63,277 nt of DNA from contig NZ_QJRC01000058.1 of assembly GCF_013393325.1 (NCBI RefSeq), positions 1 to 63,277 of the forward strand. The letters run 5' to 3'. Under the pieces are notes generated by a model. It saw only the letters and a program-made list of their open reading frames with translations. It had not been told where the DNA came from and did not search any database. This stretch comes from Pseudomonas hunanensis. Its GTDB lineage: Bacteria; Pseudomonadota; Gammaproteobacteria; Pseudomonadales; Pseudomonadaceae. The translations under genes were made by a program, and so were the position numbers. Numbering within the stretch: position 1 is the stretch's first letter; the number at the start of each line of letters is the position of its first letter. This document shows, piece by piece, positions 26,518-34,958 of the stretch.

Positions 26518-27558
26518 TCAGGCGAAGGCGGGCACCACTTCCTTGATGAACAGCTCCAGCGACTTTTTCTTCTCGGCGTGGGGCAGGCTGTTGTCGCACC
26601 AGAAGCTGAACTCGTCGACGCCGAGCTCCTGGTAGTACTTGATGCGCGCGATGATTTCTTCCGGGGTGCCGATCATGGTGTTCTTGCGGATGTTCTCCAG
26701 CTGAAACTCCGGCACTTCGGCAAACTTCGATTCCGGGCTTGGCTCGAGGAAGCCGTTGACCGGGGTGGTCTTGTTGCCGAACCAGGCGTCGAAGGTCCGG
26801 TAGAAGCGCGAGATGGCCTGGGCACCGACCTTCCAGCCTTCCGGTTCGGCTGGGCTGTGCACGTGGGTGTGGCGCAGCACCATCAGTTGTGGGCGCGGTA
26901 CGTTCGGGTTGTTGTCCAGGGCGGCCTGGAACTTGTTCTTCAGGTCCAGGACTTCTTCGTCACCCTTCATCAGTGGGGTGACCATGACGTTGCAGCCGTT
27001 TGCCACGGCGAAGTTATGCGAGTCGGGGTCGCGGGCGGCAATCCACATTGGCGGCGTCGCGTTGAATGGTTTCGGCACGCTGGTGGAGGTGGGGAACTTG
27101 TAGACTTCGCCGTCATGGGCGTAGTCGCCTTCCCACAGCTTGCGTACCACAGGCACCATCTCACGCAGCGCCTTGCCGCCGTCGGTGGCCGGCATGCCAT
27201 TGGCCATGCGGTCGAACTCGAACTGGTAGGCGCCACGGGCCAGGCCCACTTCCATGCGGCCGTTGCTGATCACGTCCAGCAGGGCGCATTCACCGGCAAC
27301 GCGGATCGGGTTCCAGAACGGCGCGATAATGGTGCCGGCGCCCAGGCGGATCTTGTCGGTACGTGCGGCCAGGTAGGCCAGCAGCGGCATCGGGCTTGGC
27401 GAAATGGTGTACTCCATGGCGTGGTGTTCGCCGATCCACACGGTGCTGAAACCGCCGTTTTCGGCCATCAGGGTCAGTTCGGTCAGGTCTTCGAACAGCT
27501 GGCGGTGGCTGACCTGTTCATCCCAACGTTCCATGTGCACGAACAACGAAAATTTCAT
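26518..27558 (-). CDS. LLM class (bacterial luciferase family) flavin-dependent monooxygenase
   Basis: The 346-residue TIM-barrel enzyme (MKFSLFVHMERWD start, WIGEHHAMEYTISPSPM near 42-58, LGAGTIIAPFWNP, GRMEVGLARGAYQFE) uses FMNH2 and oxygen. RutA and the pyridine ring-cleaving enzyme belong to the same superfamily, as do alkanesulfonate monooxygenases. It is co-transcribed behind a flavin reductase (27634-28119), the expected electron donor, and ends at a strong terminator. The NCS1 permease and hydrolase nearby favour an N-heterocycle substrate over a sulfonate. Confidence 0.9.
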   Translation of the reverse strand: MKFSLFVHMERWDEQVSHRQLFEDLTELTLMAENGGFSTVWIGEHHAMEYTISPSPMPLLAYLAARTDKIRLGAGTIIAPFWNPIRVAGECALLDVISNGRMEVGLARGAYQFEFDRMANGMPATDGGKALREMVPVVRKLWEGDYAHDGEVYKFPTSTSVPKPFNATPPMWIAARDPDSHNFAVANGCNVMVTPLMKGDEEVLDLKNKFQAALDNNPNVPRPQLMVLRHTHVHSPAEPEGWKVGAQAISRFYRTFDAWFGNKTTPVNGFLEPSPESKFAEVPEFQLENIRKNTMIGTPEEIIARIKYYQELGVDEFSFWCDNSLPHAEKKKSLELFIKEVVPAFA

Positions 27559-27633
27559 GGGGCTTTCCTCAACGCTTGAAAGGGTCTGGCGCCGGGCAGG
27601 GGAGGCGCCAGGGGTGTCGATTCAGAATAGGCT

Positions 27634-28119
27634 TCAGGCAAAGGCCGGCAGGCTGGCCATCTTGCCGCGGCAGTACACCATCGGCCGTGGCGCTTGCGCA
27701 GGGACAATCAGGTTGTGCACCTTGCCGACCATGATGGCGTGGTCGCCACCTTCATACTCACGCCACAGTTCACATTCGATGACTGCGGTGGCGCCCGCCA
27801 GGACCGGGTTGCCCAGTTCGCTCAGGGTCCACTCGATGCCGCTGGCCTTGTCCTTGCCCTTCTTGGCGAACGCATAGGCTTCGGCTTGCTGTTCACCGGA
27901 CAGCAGGTGAATGGCGAAGCGCTTCTGCTTGATCAGTACCGGGTAGGAGTCGGAGGTGTAGTTGGGGCAGAACAGCACCAGCGGCGGGTCCATCGACAGG
28001 GAAGAGAAGGCGCTGGCGGTCAGGCCGACGACCGAGCCGTCGTCGTCCAGGGTGGTGATGACGGTAACGCCGGATGGGAAGGAGCCCAGGACGTTCTTGT
28101 AGACGGTTGCGTCGATCAT
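27634..28119 (-). CDS. Flavin reductase (second paralogue, monooxygenase partner)
   Basis: This 161-residue split-barrel reductase shares most residues with the protein of 22737-23222, including SFPSGVTVITT, TASAFSSLSMDPPLVLFC and CELWREYEGGDHAIMVG. It is the first gene of the two-gene transcript with the luciferase-family oxygenase, so FMNH2 supply to that enzyme is the natural role. GAGG eight bases before ATG 28119 fixes the start. The promoter upstream carries operator 2. Confidence 0.9.
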   Translation of the reverse strand: MIDATVYKNVLGSFPSGVTVITTLDDDGSVVGLTASAFSSLSMDPPLVLFCPNYTSDSYPVLIKQKRFAIHLLSGEQQAEAYAFAKKGKDKASGIEWTLSELGNPVLAGATAVIECELWREYEGGDHAIMVGKVHNLIVPAQAPRPMVYCRGKMASLPAFA

Positions 28120-28176
28120 CGGAAGTACCTCTAAAAGGCTGCGGTGGTCCGCGGTTTTTATCGTTGATGTGTCTGA

Positions 28177-28190
28177 TGGTATACCGTAAT
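28177..28190. promoter_or_regulatory. Operator 2: TGGTATACCGTAAT
   Basis: It differs from operator 1 by one base and shares the same upstream flank. It lies 58 bases upstream of the flavin reductase start on the minus-strand transcript. Confidence 0.75.
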
Positions 28191-28335
28191 ACCTATTTTG
28201 CAAGCGGAATTTTCAGCCCTGGTTTTTCACGATGAACGGCTCAAGGCCACGTATATCGTGGTCTTGAGCGGTGAGGTGGTTTGTCGCAGGGCTTTTGCAA
28301 GCGGATCAGCGGGCGTTTTTTACTGCGGATCAGTG

Positions 28336-28363
28336 TTGTCAAAAGTTTGGAATACCATAATAT
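28336..28363 (+). promoter_or_regulatory. Permease promoter TTGTCA-N16-TAATAT with operator 3
   Basis: The -35 is 28336-28341 and the -10 is 28358-28363. Operator 3, TGGAATACCATAAT (28348-28361), fills the spacer and covers the -10, which fits repression by the cluster's GntR protein. Transcription would start near 28370, leaving about 65 bases before the permease ATG. Confidence 0.7.
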
Positions 28364-28435
28364 GGTCCGCAGCTGAGAGGCCGCCTAGATGCGGTTTCCT
28401 TACAAAGATAAAAACGACCTTTCGAGCTGAAAACC

Positions 28436-29842
28436 ATGTCCCAACCGTCATCGCAACACCAGTTTGTCGAGAATCACACGGTCGATTACGTTCCACCTGC
28501 CGAGCGCCACGGGAAGGCGCGCGACCTGTTCACCCTCTGGTTCAGCACCAACATTGCGCCACTGCCCATCGTCACCGGCGCCATGGTGGTCCAGGTGTTC
28601 CACCTGAACCTGCTGTGGGGGCTGATCGCCATCGTGCTGGGCCATCTGGTTGGGGGCGTGGTCATCGCCCTGGCCTCTGCGCAGGGACCGCAGCTTGGCA
28701 TTCCACAGATGGTGCAGAGCCGTGGCCAGTTTGGCCGATACGGCGCGCTGCTGATCGTGTTCTTCACCGCGCTGATCTATGTCGGCTTCTTTATTTCCAA
28801 CATTGTCCTGGCAGGCAAGACCATCCACGGTATCGCCCCGAGCGTGCCGATGCCCGGCGCCATTGTGATCGGCGCCCTGAGCGCCACCGCCATTGGTGTG
28901 ATCGGTTACCGCTTCATCCACATCCTCAACCGTATCGGTACCTGGGTGATGGGTTCGGCCTTGCTGGCCGGTTTCATCATGATGTTCATCCAGGACCTGC
29001 CGGCCGACTTCTTCAGCCGCGGCGCGTTCAACCTGTCCGGTTTCATCGCCACCGTGTCGCTGGGCACCATCTGGCAGATCAGTTTCTCGCCTTACACCTC
29101 CGACTACTCGCGCTACCTGCCGCGTGAAGTGGGTATTGCCAGGCCGTTCTGGGCTACCTATTTCGGCGCCACCCTGGGCACCATCCTGTGCTTCAGCTTT
29201 GGTGCGGTGGCGGTGCTGTGCGTACCGGAAGGAACCGATGCGATGGACGCGGTGAAGCAGGCCACTGGCTGGCTGGGCCCGGTCCTGATGGTGCTGTTCC
29301 TGCTCAACATCATCAGCCACAACGCCCTTAACCTGTATGGCGCGGTGCTGTCGATCGTCACGGCGATCCAGACCTTCATGGCCGAGTGGACGCCGAGCAT
29401 CAAAGTGCGGGTGATCCTGGCGTCGGTGATTCTGGTTGGCTGCGCGATGGTTGCTCTGAACGCTTCTGCGGACTTCATCGGCCACTTCATCGGCCTGATC
29501 CTGGCGCTGCTGCTGGTGCTGGTGCCGTGGGCTTCGATCAACCTGATCGACTTCTACCTGATCAAGAAGGGGCAGTACGACATCGCCTCGATCTTCAGTG
29601 CAGACGGTGGCATCTATGGCCGCTTCAACCACCACGCGATCATTGCCTATGCTTGCGGCATCCTGGTGCAGTTGCCGTTTGCCAATACGTCGTTGTATGT
29701 GGGGCCGTATTCCAACATCGTCGAAGGGGCGGACTTGTCCTGGCTGTTCGGGCTGATTGTCACGGTGCCGCTGTATTACTGCCTGGCGACTCGGGGCAAG
29801 GCTGGCGAGAAGGCGGGGCGGGTTGTGAGTGTCAATGACTGA
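28436..29842 (+). CDS. NCS1 family nucleobase-type permease of the catabolic cluster
   Basis: The 468-residue twelve-helix NCS1 carrier has LWFSTNIAPLPIVTGAMV, QLGIPQMVQSRGQFG, TSDYSRYLPREVG and NLIDFYLIKKGQYD. It is strongly similar to the permease at 13650-15062 along the whole length. It is divergent from the monooxygenase transcript and shares the operator motif, so it probably imports the pathway substrate. That makes a nucleobase-like or other N-heterocyclic compound likely. The Shine-Dalgarno is weak. Confidence 0.88.
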   Translation: MSQPSSQHQFVENHTVDYVPPAERHGKARDLFTLWFSTNIAPLPIVTGAMVVQVFHLNLLWGLIAIVLGHLVGGVVIALASAQGPQLGIPQMVQSRGQFGRYGALLIVFFTALIYVGFFISNIVLAGKTIHGIAPSVPMPGAIVIGALSATAIGVIGYRFIHILNRIGTWVMGSALLAGFIMMFIQDLPADFFSRGAFNLSGFIATVSLGTIWQISFSPYTSDYSRYLPREVGIARPFWATYFGATLGTILCFSFGAVAVLCVPEGTDAMDAVKQATGWLGPVLMVLFLLNIISHNALNLYGAVLSIVTAIQTFMAEWTPSIKVRVILASVILVGCAMVALNASADFIGHFIGLILALLLVLVPWASINLIDFYLIKKGQYDIASIFSADGGIYGRFNHHAIIAYACGILVQLPFANTSLYVGPYSNIVEGADLSWLFGLIVTVPLYYCLATRGKAGEKAGRVVSVND

Positions 29843-29860
29843 TAGAGCGTCGTTGCTGTA

Positions 29861-29885
29861 GCCGGGGCCGCAACGCGGCCCCGGC
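29861..29885. terminator. Bidirectional hairpin between permease and chemoreceptor genes
   Basis: GCCGGGGCCGC and GCGGCCCCGGC form a perfect 11-base stem with loop AAC between convergent genes. Confidence 0.7.
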
Positions 29886-29894
29886 AGTTTCAGA

Positions 29895-31520
29895 TCAGAC
29901 CTTGAACTGCGCCACCATGCCGTTCAGATCCACCGCCAACCGCGACAAATCCTGTGCCGCCGCACTGGTCTGGTTCGCCCCTGCCGACGTCTGCATCGCC
30001 AGGTCGCGAATGTTCACCAGGTTACGGTCCACCTCCCGCGCCACCTGTGCCTGCTCCTCCGAAGCACTGGCAATCACCAGGTTGCGCTGATTGATCGACG
30101 CAATCGCCTCGGCAATCACTTCCAACGCCTGCCCGGCGCCTTGCGCCACCTCCAACGTGCCGGTGGCACGCCCCTGGCTGCTGTGCATCGCCGTCACCGC
30201 GCGTTCGGTACCGTTCTGGATACCGGCAATCATCTGCTCGATCTCTGCCGTCGACTGCTGGGTGCGGTGGGCGAGGGCGCGGACCTCGTCGGCCACCACG
30301 GCAAAGCCACGGCCTGCCTCGCCAGCGCGAGCCGCTTCGATGGCGGCGTTCAACGCCAGCAAGTTGGTCTGCCCGGCAATCGCACCAATCACATCCAGCA
30401 CGCGGCTGATTTCGTTGGCATTGGTGGCCAGCTGTTCGATCTCGGCCGAGGTACCGGTCACGTCAGCCACCAGGTGCTGGATGGACGCCAGTGCCTGGTT
30501 GACCCGGTCGCGGCCGTCGCGGGTAGTCTGGTCGGCGCCTTTCGAGGCGTCGGCGGTGCTGACCGCATTGTTCGCCACTTCCTCGACCGCTGCAGTCATC
30601 TGGTTGACGGCCGTCGCCGCCTGGTCGATTTCTGCGCTCTGCTGGTGCAGGCCACGGCTGGTGTCCTCAGTGACCGTGTGCAGCTCTTCCGAGGCCGAGG
30701 CCAGTTGGTCGGACGAAGCCGCGATCTTGCGCAAGGTGTCGCGAAGGCTGTCTTGCATACGGCCCAAGGCGCGCAGCAGCAAGGCTGGCTCGTCCTGGCC
30801 GATCACGCGAATTTCCCGGGTGAGGTCGCCGGTGGCCACACGCTCGGCGACAGCCACGGCATCGGCCAGCGGCACAACGATACTGCGGGTAAGCACGGTG
30901 GCAATGGCGGCGAGCGCAAGCATGATCACCAGCAACGAGACGATGATGGCAGTGAATGCCTCGTCGGCCACATCGCTGCTGCGCTGCGAGGCATCTTCGG
31001 CACCCTTGCTGTTGTAGGCGATCAACGCGGTCAAGGCCTTCATCATGCCGTCGGCGCGCTGCGTGAGTGGGCCGCCGATCTGCTGCTTGGCCTCGCTCAT
31101 GCGGCCAGCAGCAATGTCCTGCAGCACCTTCACTTGCAGGACGAAATACTGCTGGTAGGCGTCGTTGAACGTGTTGAACAGGGCACGGTCGTCGGCCGCG
31201 ATGATGGTATCGGCGTAGGCTTTCAACCCATCCTTGAGCTCGGCATTGATGCCATCGAGCAGCTGCAGGTTGCGTGTGCGTTCGTCGGGGTTGTCGTCCA
31301 GCGCGGCGCGCAGGGTGACGGCGCGAGCGCGCCCGAGGTTGCTGCTGATGTCACCCAACGCCACCACGGCGGGCATCCAGGTGACCCGGATCTCGTCGGT
31401 AGCCGTGTCCATCTGGCGGGTTTCGTAGAGTGCGATAAGGCCCATGAACAGGACCAGGATGCCCAACAGGGCGAATACGCTGGCAGCGCGAATGCCGATC
31501 TTCATATTCCGTAACTGCAT
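29895..31520 (-). CDS. Methyl-accepting chemotaxis protein (4HB ligand domain)
   Basis: The 541-residue inner-membrane chemoreceptor has TM1 at 11-33, a periplasmic four-helix-bundle domain to about 188, TM2 around 190-212, a HAMP domain (213-265) and a long cytoplasmic signalling coil. The conserved hairpin tip reads [19 protein letters not shown]. No CheR-docking pentapeptide is present at the end (VAQFKV). AAGGAG eight bases before ATG 31520 supports this start over the ATG five codons later. It lies next to the catabolic cluster and might sense the same substrate, but that is only positional. Confidence 0.9.
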   Translation of the reverse strand: MQLRNMKIGIRAASVFALLGILVLFMGLIALYETRQMDTATDEIRVTWMPAVVALGDISSNLGRARAVTLRAALDDNPDERTRNLQLLDGINAELKDGLKAYADTIIAADDRALFNTFNDAYQQYFVLQVKVLQDIAAGRMSEAKQQIGGPLTQRADGMMKALTALIAYNSKGAEDASQRSSDVADEAFTAIIVSLLVIMLALAAIATVLTRSIVVPLADAVAVAERVATGDLTREIRVIGQDEPALLLRALGRMQDSLRDTLRKIAASSDQLASASEELHTVTEDTSRGLHQQSAEIDQAATAVNQMTAAVEEVANNAVSTADASKGADQTTRDGRDRVNQALASIQHLVADVTGTSAEIEQLATNANEISRVLDVIGAIAGQTNLLALNAAIEAARAGEAGRGFAVVADEVRALAHRTQQSTAEIEQMIAGIQNGTERAVTAMHSSQGRATGTLEVAQGAGQALEVIAEAIASINQRNLVIASASEEQAQVAREVDRNLVNIRDLAMQTSAGANQTSAAAQDLSRLAVDLNGMVAQFKV

Positions 31521-31712
31521 GGAATGCTCCTTGACGGTGGCGTGCAGGCCTCAGGAGCTTGGACGGAAAAGCCGGAACACCGGTAAGGCGCCAGGCTCTT
31601 GATGCGCTGCGGATTGTGTTGTGTGCCTCACCCTCTTGCATGCTTTTTGATTTGAATGATGCCATATGGCCATCATTGTTGAACAGTCATTCAATGTAAC
31701 GAAATAATTGAC

Positions 31713-31740
31713 AAAACCGTCGGTTTTTGACGGTTTTTTC
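31713..31740 (-). terminator. Terminator of the NDH-2-like gene
   Basis: AAAACCGTC (31713-31721) and GACGGTTTT (31729-31737) form a stem beyond the stop codon of the minus-strand oxidoreductase, followed by GTCAATTATTT on that strand. Confidence 0.6.
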
Positions 31741-31752
31741 AGGTTTTTGCCG

Positions 31753-32949
31753 TCAAACGATCGCGATCATCGGGTCGGCGGCGGCCAGGGCCAGGGCGCG
31801 GTCAGCTGCCGGCGGGTAGATCCACACCGAGTTGATCTGGCGCTTGAGGTCCTTGCCTTCTTGGCCCTGCAGTTTCAATTCGCGCTCCCAGCCTTCGCTG
31901 TATGCCGCGCCCCATTCACCCAGGTCCAGGCAGGTAACGTACTTGGGCTGGCGGTACACCACGGGCGTCACCCCAAGCAGGTCGGCCATGGCGTTGTTGC
32001 CACTGTGGCGGCCCATGGGGATGGCGTGCTGGCAGGTCATCAGCGCGTGGTTACCGATTTCATCCACGGCAGCCCAGGCGGTATCCCCGGTGGCATAGAT
32101 GTGCTGCTGGCCAATCACCTTGAGGTGATCGTCGACCTTGAGCCGGCCGAAGTTGTCGCGCTCGCCGGCAACCTGTGCGGTCAGCGGGCTGGCCTTGACG
32201 CCGACGGTCCAGATCACGGTGTTGCTGGCGATGTAGTCGCCGTTGTCGAGGGTGACCCCGCCTGCATCCACGGCCACCACCGAGGTGCCGGTCAGCCATT
32301 CGACGCCGGCCAACTGCGAGGCCGCAACGATCGATGGCTTGATGCCCGCGCCCAGCGCCGCGCCGACACTGGCACCACGGTCTACCAGCAGCACCCGTAC
32401 ATCGTTACCGAGGATGGCGCGCAGCCGCGCAGGCATTTCGGTGGCCGTTTCGATACCGGTGAAGCCACCACCGCAGACCACCACGGTATTGCGTGCAGGC
32501 GAAGCGGGCAGGGCGGCCAGGCCCGCTAGGTGTTGCTCCAGGCGCACGGCCGACTCCATCTGGTCGACGTCGAAGGTATGTTCGGCAAGGCCTGGGACTG
32601 CTGGGCGTGCAACCTGGCTGCCAGCGGCAAGGATTAGGCGGTCGTAGCTGATCTGCTGGCGCTGGCCGTGGCTGTCGGTGTAGCTGACGTTGCGTGCATC
32701 GGCGTCGATGGCTTCGGCGTTACCGGTAATGAAGCGCACGCCAACGGCCTCGAACAGTTCACCCACGGGGGCTTTCAAGGTGTGCGCGTTGGCCTCGTAA
32801 AAGCGCGGGCGAATGCGCAGTTCCGCTTGCGGGGCCAGCACGCTGATGCTCAGGTCGTCGCGTTGCGCCTGGTCGAGCAGGCGTGCTGCGCTCAGGGCGC
32901 TCCAGACACCGGCAAAGCCGGCACCGATGATGAGGATGTTCGATTTCAT
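31753..32949 (-). CDS. NAD(P)/FAD-dependent oxidoreductase (type II NADH dehydrogenase-like)
   Basis: The 398-residue two-dinucleotide-binding flavoprotein has an FAD motif IIGAGFAGVWSA near 7-18 and a second nucleotide motif CGGGFTGIE in the middle, and YATGDTA near the end closes the FAD site. It resembles NDH-2, which passes electrons from NADH to quinone, but it lacks a clear membrane-anchoring tail, so another acceptor is possible. GGAG precedes the start. A near-consensus promoter lies 60-90 bases upstream. Confidence 0.82.
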   Translation of the reverse strand: MKSNILIIGAGFAGVWSALSAARLLDQAQRDDLSISVLAPQAELRIRPRFYEANAHTLKAPVGELFEAVGVRFITGNAEAIDADARNVSYTDSHGQRQQISYDRLILAAGSQVARPAVPGLAEHTFDVDQMESAVRLEQHLAGLAALPASPARNTVVVCGGGFTGIETATEMPARLRAILGNDVRVLLVDRGASVGAALGAGIKPSIVAASQLAGVEWLTGTSVVAVDAGGVTLDNGDYIASNTVIWTVGVKASPLTAQVAGERDNFGRLKVDDHLKVIGQQHIYATGDTAWAAVDEIGNHALMTCQHAIPMGRHSGNNAMADLLGVTPVVYRQPKYVTCLDLGEWGAAYSEGWERELKLQGQEGKDLKRQINSVWIYPPAADRALALAAADPMIAIV

Positions 32950-33009
32950 GCTGTGCTCCGCTGGAAAAGGGGGATTCGCCCCGTGAGTCGTGTTGCATCA
33001 ATAACTCCG

Positions 33010-33038
33010 ACTATAGTGGTCGTAGTTTGTTTGTGCAA
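33010..33038 (-). promoter_or_regulatory. Sigma-70 promoter of the NDH-2-like gene
   Basis: Read on the minus strand, TTGCAC (33038-33033), 17 bases, TATAGT (33015-33010). The -10 lies in the near-palindrome CCACTATAGTCGG, a possible operator. Confidence 0.65.
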
Positions 33039-33049
33039 GCGTTTCCAAA

Positions 33050-33091
33050 CCGCAGTCGCCCCTGCCGAATGCTCGGCAGGGGTGATTGCGG
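33050..33091. other. Long perfect-type hairpin between divergent promoters
   Basis: A 19-base stem (33050-33068 with 33073-33091), including two G-T pairs, closes a four-base loop ATGC. The inner ten pairs CCCCTGCCGA/TCGGCAGGGG are perfect. There is no T-run on either side. It lies between the NDH-2-like and tmm promoters, so it may be a protein-binding or insulating element. Confidence 0.6.
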
Positions 33092-33116
33092 GTGTGGCAC
33101 AGCAGGGCCACAAACC

Positions 33117-33145
33117 TTGATATACCCAGCCCCATCCGTTATAGA
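33117..33145 (+). promoter_or_regulatory. Sigma-70 promoter reading toward tmm
   Basis: TTGATA (33117-33122), 17 bases, TATAGA (33140-33145) is close to consensus. Transcription would begin near 33152, giving a leader of about 310 bases before the tmm start codon. Confidence 0.65.
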
Positions 33146-33461
33146 TAAAAAGGAAACCACAAAGAAAAGAGGCCATTGCAGCCCCCATGTACGAGAACAC
33201 ACGTATCTTGCGCCCCTCAGGCCCCCATTTTGCGCCCTGCGCTGATGGATACGGGCCCACCCCCATGATCCTTTCCCCGCTTTCAAGCCTGTTTCACGTG
33301 TTGTCGATTCCTCCCGCCAACATCCTGCTCCACCAGATGCGCAAACGCCCCGTCCCTCCGCCTGCACCGTAACGCCTGAACTCCGTTACCCCCGGCTTTT
33401 TGCCGTTCGGGGTTGGGGAGCCTTTGCATTTTTTTCAGCGTTCAACTGTTCAGGAATCACT
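33146..33461 (+). other. Long 5' leader of tmm, no supported gene
   Basis: The leader includes an inverted repeat GTAACG/CGTTAC (33369-33389), a CCCCGGC...CGGGG hairpin (about 33391-33413) and a seven-T run (33428-33434). A 61-codon frame at 33187-33372 has no Shine-Dalgarno and I do not support it as a gene. The layout could be an attenuator or house a small RNA. Confidence 0.4.
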
Positions 33462-34841
33462 ATGACTCTTCGTGTAGCAATCATCGGTGCCGGCCCGTCC
33501 GGCCTTGCACAACTGCGTGCGTTCCAGTCTGCCCATGCCCAGGGCGCACCCATGCCGGAAATCGTCTGCTTCGAGAAACAAGCCGACTGGGGCGGTATGT
33601 GGAACTACACCTGGCGCACCGGTCTCGACCAGCATGGCGAGCCGGTGCACGGCAGCATGTACCGCTACTTGTGGTCCAACGGCCCCAAGGAGTGCCTGGA
33701 GTTCGCCGACTACAGCTTCGATGAACACTTCGGGCGGCCGATTTCCTCGTACCCACCGCGTGAGGTGCTGTGGGACTACATTCAGGGCCGCGTGAAGAAG
33801 GCCGGGGTGCGCGATTACATTCGCTTCAATACAGTGGTGAAGAACGTCAGTTTCAATGAGCGCACGCGCGAGTTCACCGTAAGCGCCCATGACTACAGCG
33901 CAGGGGTCGGTATCGAGCAGGTGTTCGATTTCGTGGTGGTGGCCAGTGGGCACTTCTCCACGCCGCACGTGCCGGAGTTCGAAGGCTTCGAGCGTTTCAC
34001 CGGGCGTATCCTGCACGCCCACGATTTTCGCGAAGCGGTGGAATTCAAGGGGCAGGATCTGCTCATTGTCGGCAGCAGCTACTCCGCCGAAGACATCGGT
34101 TCGCAGTGCTACAAGTACGGCGCGCGTTCGATCACCACGGCCTACCGTACCCAGCCGATGGGCTACAAATGGCCCAAGGGGTGGGAAGAGCGCCCGCAAC
34201 TGGTACGGGTCGAAAACGACCTGGCGTTTTTCGCCGATGGCTCGAGCAAGCGCGTGGATGCGATCATCCTGTGCACGGGCTACCAGCATCACTTCCCGTT
34301 CCTGCCGGATGAGCTGACCCTCAAGACCAACAACCGCCTGTGGCCTGCGGGCCTGTATCAGGGCGTGGTATGGGAGCAGAACCCGCAGTTGCTGTACCTG
34401 GGCATGCAAGACCTCTGGTACAGCTTCAACCTGTTCGACGCACAGGCATGGTTTGCCCGTGACTACATGATGGGCCGCATCAAGCTACCGTCCAGGGCCG
34501 GCATGCAAGCCGACAGCCAGCGCTGGCGCGAGGACGAAGAGGGGCTGGAAACCACAGCTTCGATGTACGAGTTCCAGGGCCGATACATCAAGCACCTGAT
34601 CGAGCAGACCGATTACCCACGCTTCGATATCGATGCGGTCAACCGCATCTTCCTGCAATGGAAGCAGGACAAGAAGCACGACATCATGGGCTACCGGGAC
34701 AAATCGTACCGCTCGGTGCTCACCGGCACCAAAGCAGTGCCCCACCATACCCGCTGGATGCAGGCGATGGATGACTCGCTGCAGGAATACCTGCGCGAGA
34801 CGGACGGCAAGAAAGGCGAAGTGAAGGCTTTGCGCGGGTAG
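33462..34841 (+). CDS. tmm: Trimethylamine monooxygenase (bacterial FMO)
   Basis: The 459-residue flavin-containing monooxygenase should oxidise trimethylamine to trimethylamine N-oxide with NADPH and oxygen. It has the FAD motif GAGPSG (9-14), the FMO signature [11 protein letters not shown] (179-189, pattern FxGxxxHxxxF) and the NADPH motif VGSSYSAED (203-211). It keeps long stretches I recall from Methylophaga Tmm, such as [29 protein letters not shown] and [13 protein letters not shown] demethylase is not in the window. An Rrf2 regulator follows. Confidence 0.88.
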   Translation: MTLRVAIIGAGPSGLAQLRAFQSAHAQGAPMPEIVCFEKQADWGGMWNYTWRTGLDQHGEPVHGSMYRYLWSNGPKECLEFADYSFDEHFGRPISSYPPREVLWDYIQGRVKKAGVRDYIRFNTVVKNVSFNERTREFTVSAHDYSAGVGIEQVFDFVVVASGHFSTPHVPEFEGFERFTGRILHAHDFREAVEFKGQDLLIVGSSYSAEDIGSQCYKYGARSITTAYRTQPMGYKWPKGWEERPQLVRVENDLAFFADGSSKRVDAIILCTGYQHHFPFLPDELTLKTNNRLWPAGLYQGVVWEQNPQLLYLGMQDLWYSFNLFDAQAWFARDYMMGRIKLPSRAGMQADSQRWREDEEGLETTASMYEFQGRYIKHLIEQTDYPRFDIDAVNRIFLQWKQDKKHDIMGYRDKSYRSVLTGTKAVPHHTRWMQAMDDSLQEYLRETDGKKGEVKALRG

Positions 34842-34958
34842 ACGCCAGCCTTTTGCAGCGCGATGCGGTTGGCGCTCCAGCACTTCAAGGCAGAGGACCG
34901 CTTTGCGGTGCTGGCGTTACCCGCGTATTATTTGCGACAAAGTTGGTCGGAGATTGAA

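Noticed and set aside
33187..33372. A 61-codon frame in the tmm leader
   Set aside because: It has no Shine-Dalgarno, proline-rich low-information sequence and no partner; I keep only the leader structure as an observation.
33418..33433. A possible sigma-54 promoter (TTGGGGAGCCTTTGCAT) just before tmm
   Set aside because: The GG to GC spacing is nine bases instead of the required ten, and a better sigma-70 promoter lies upstream.
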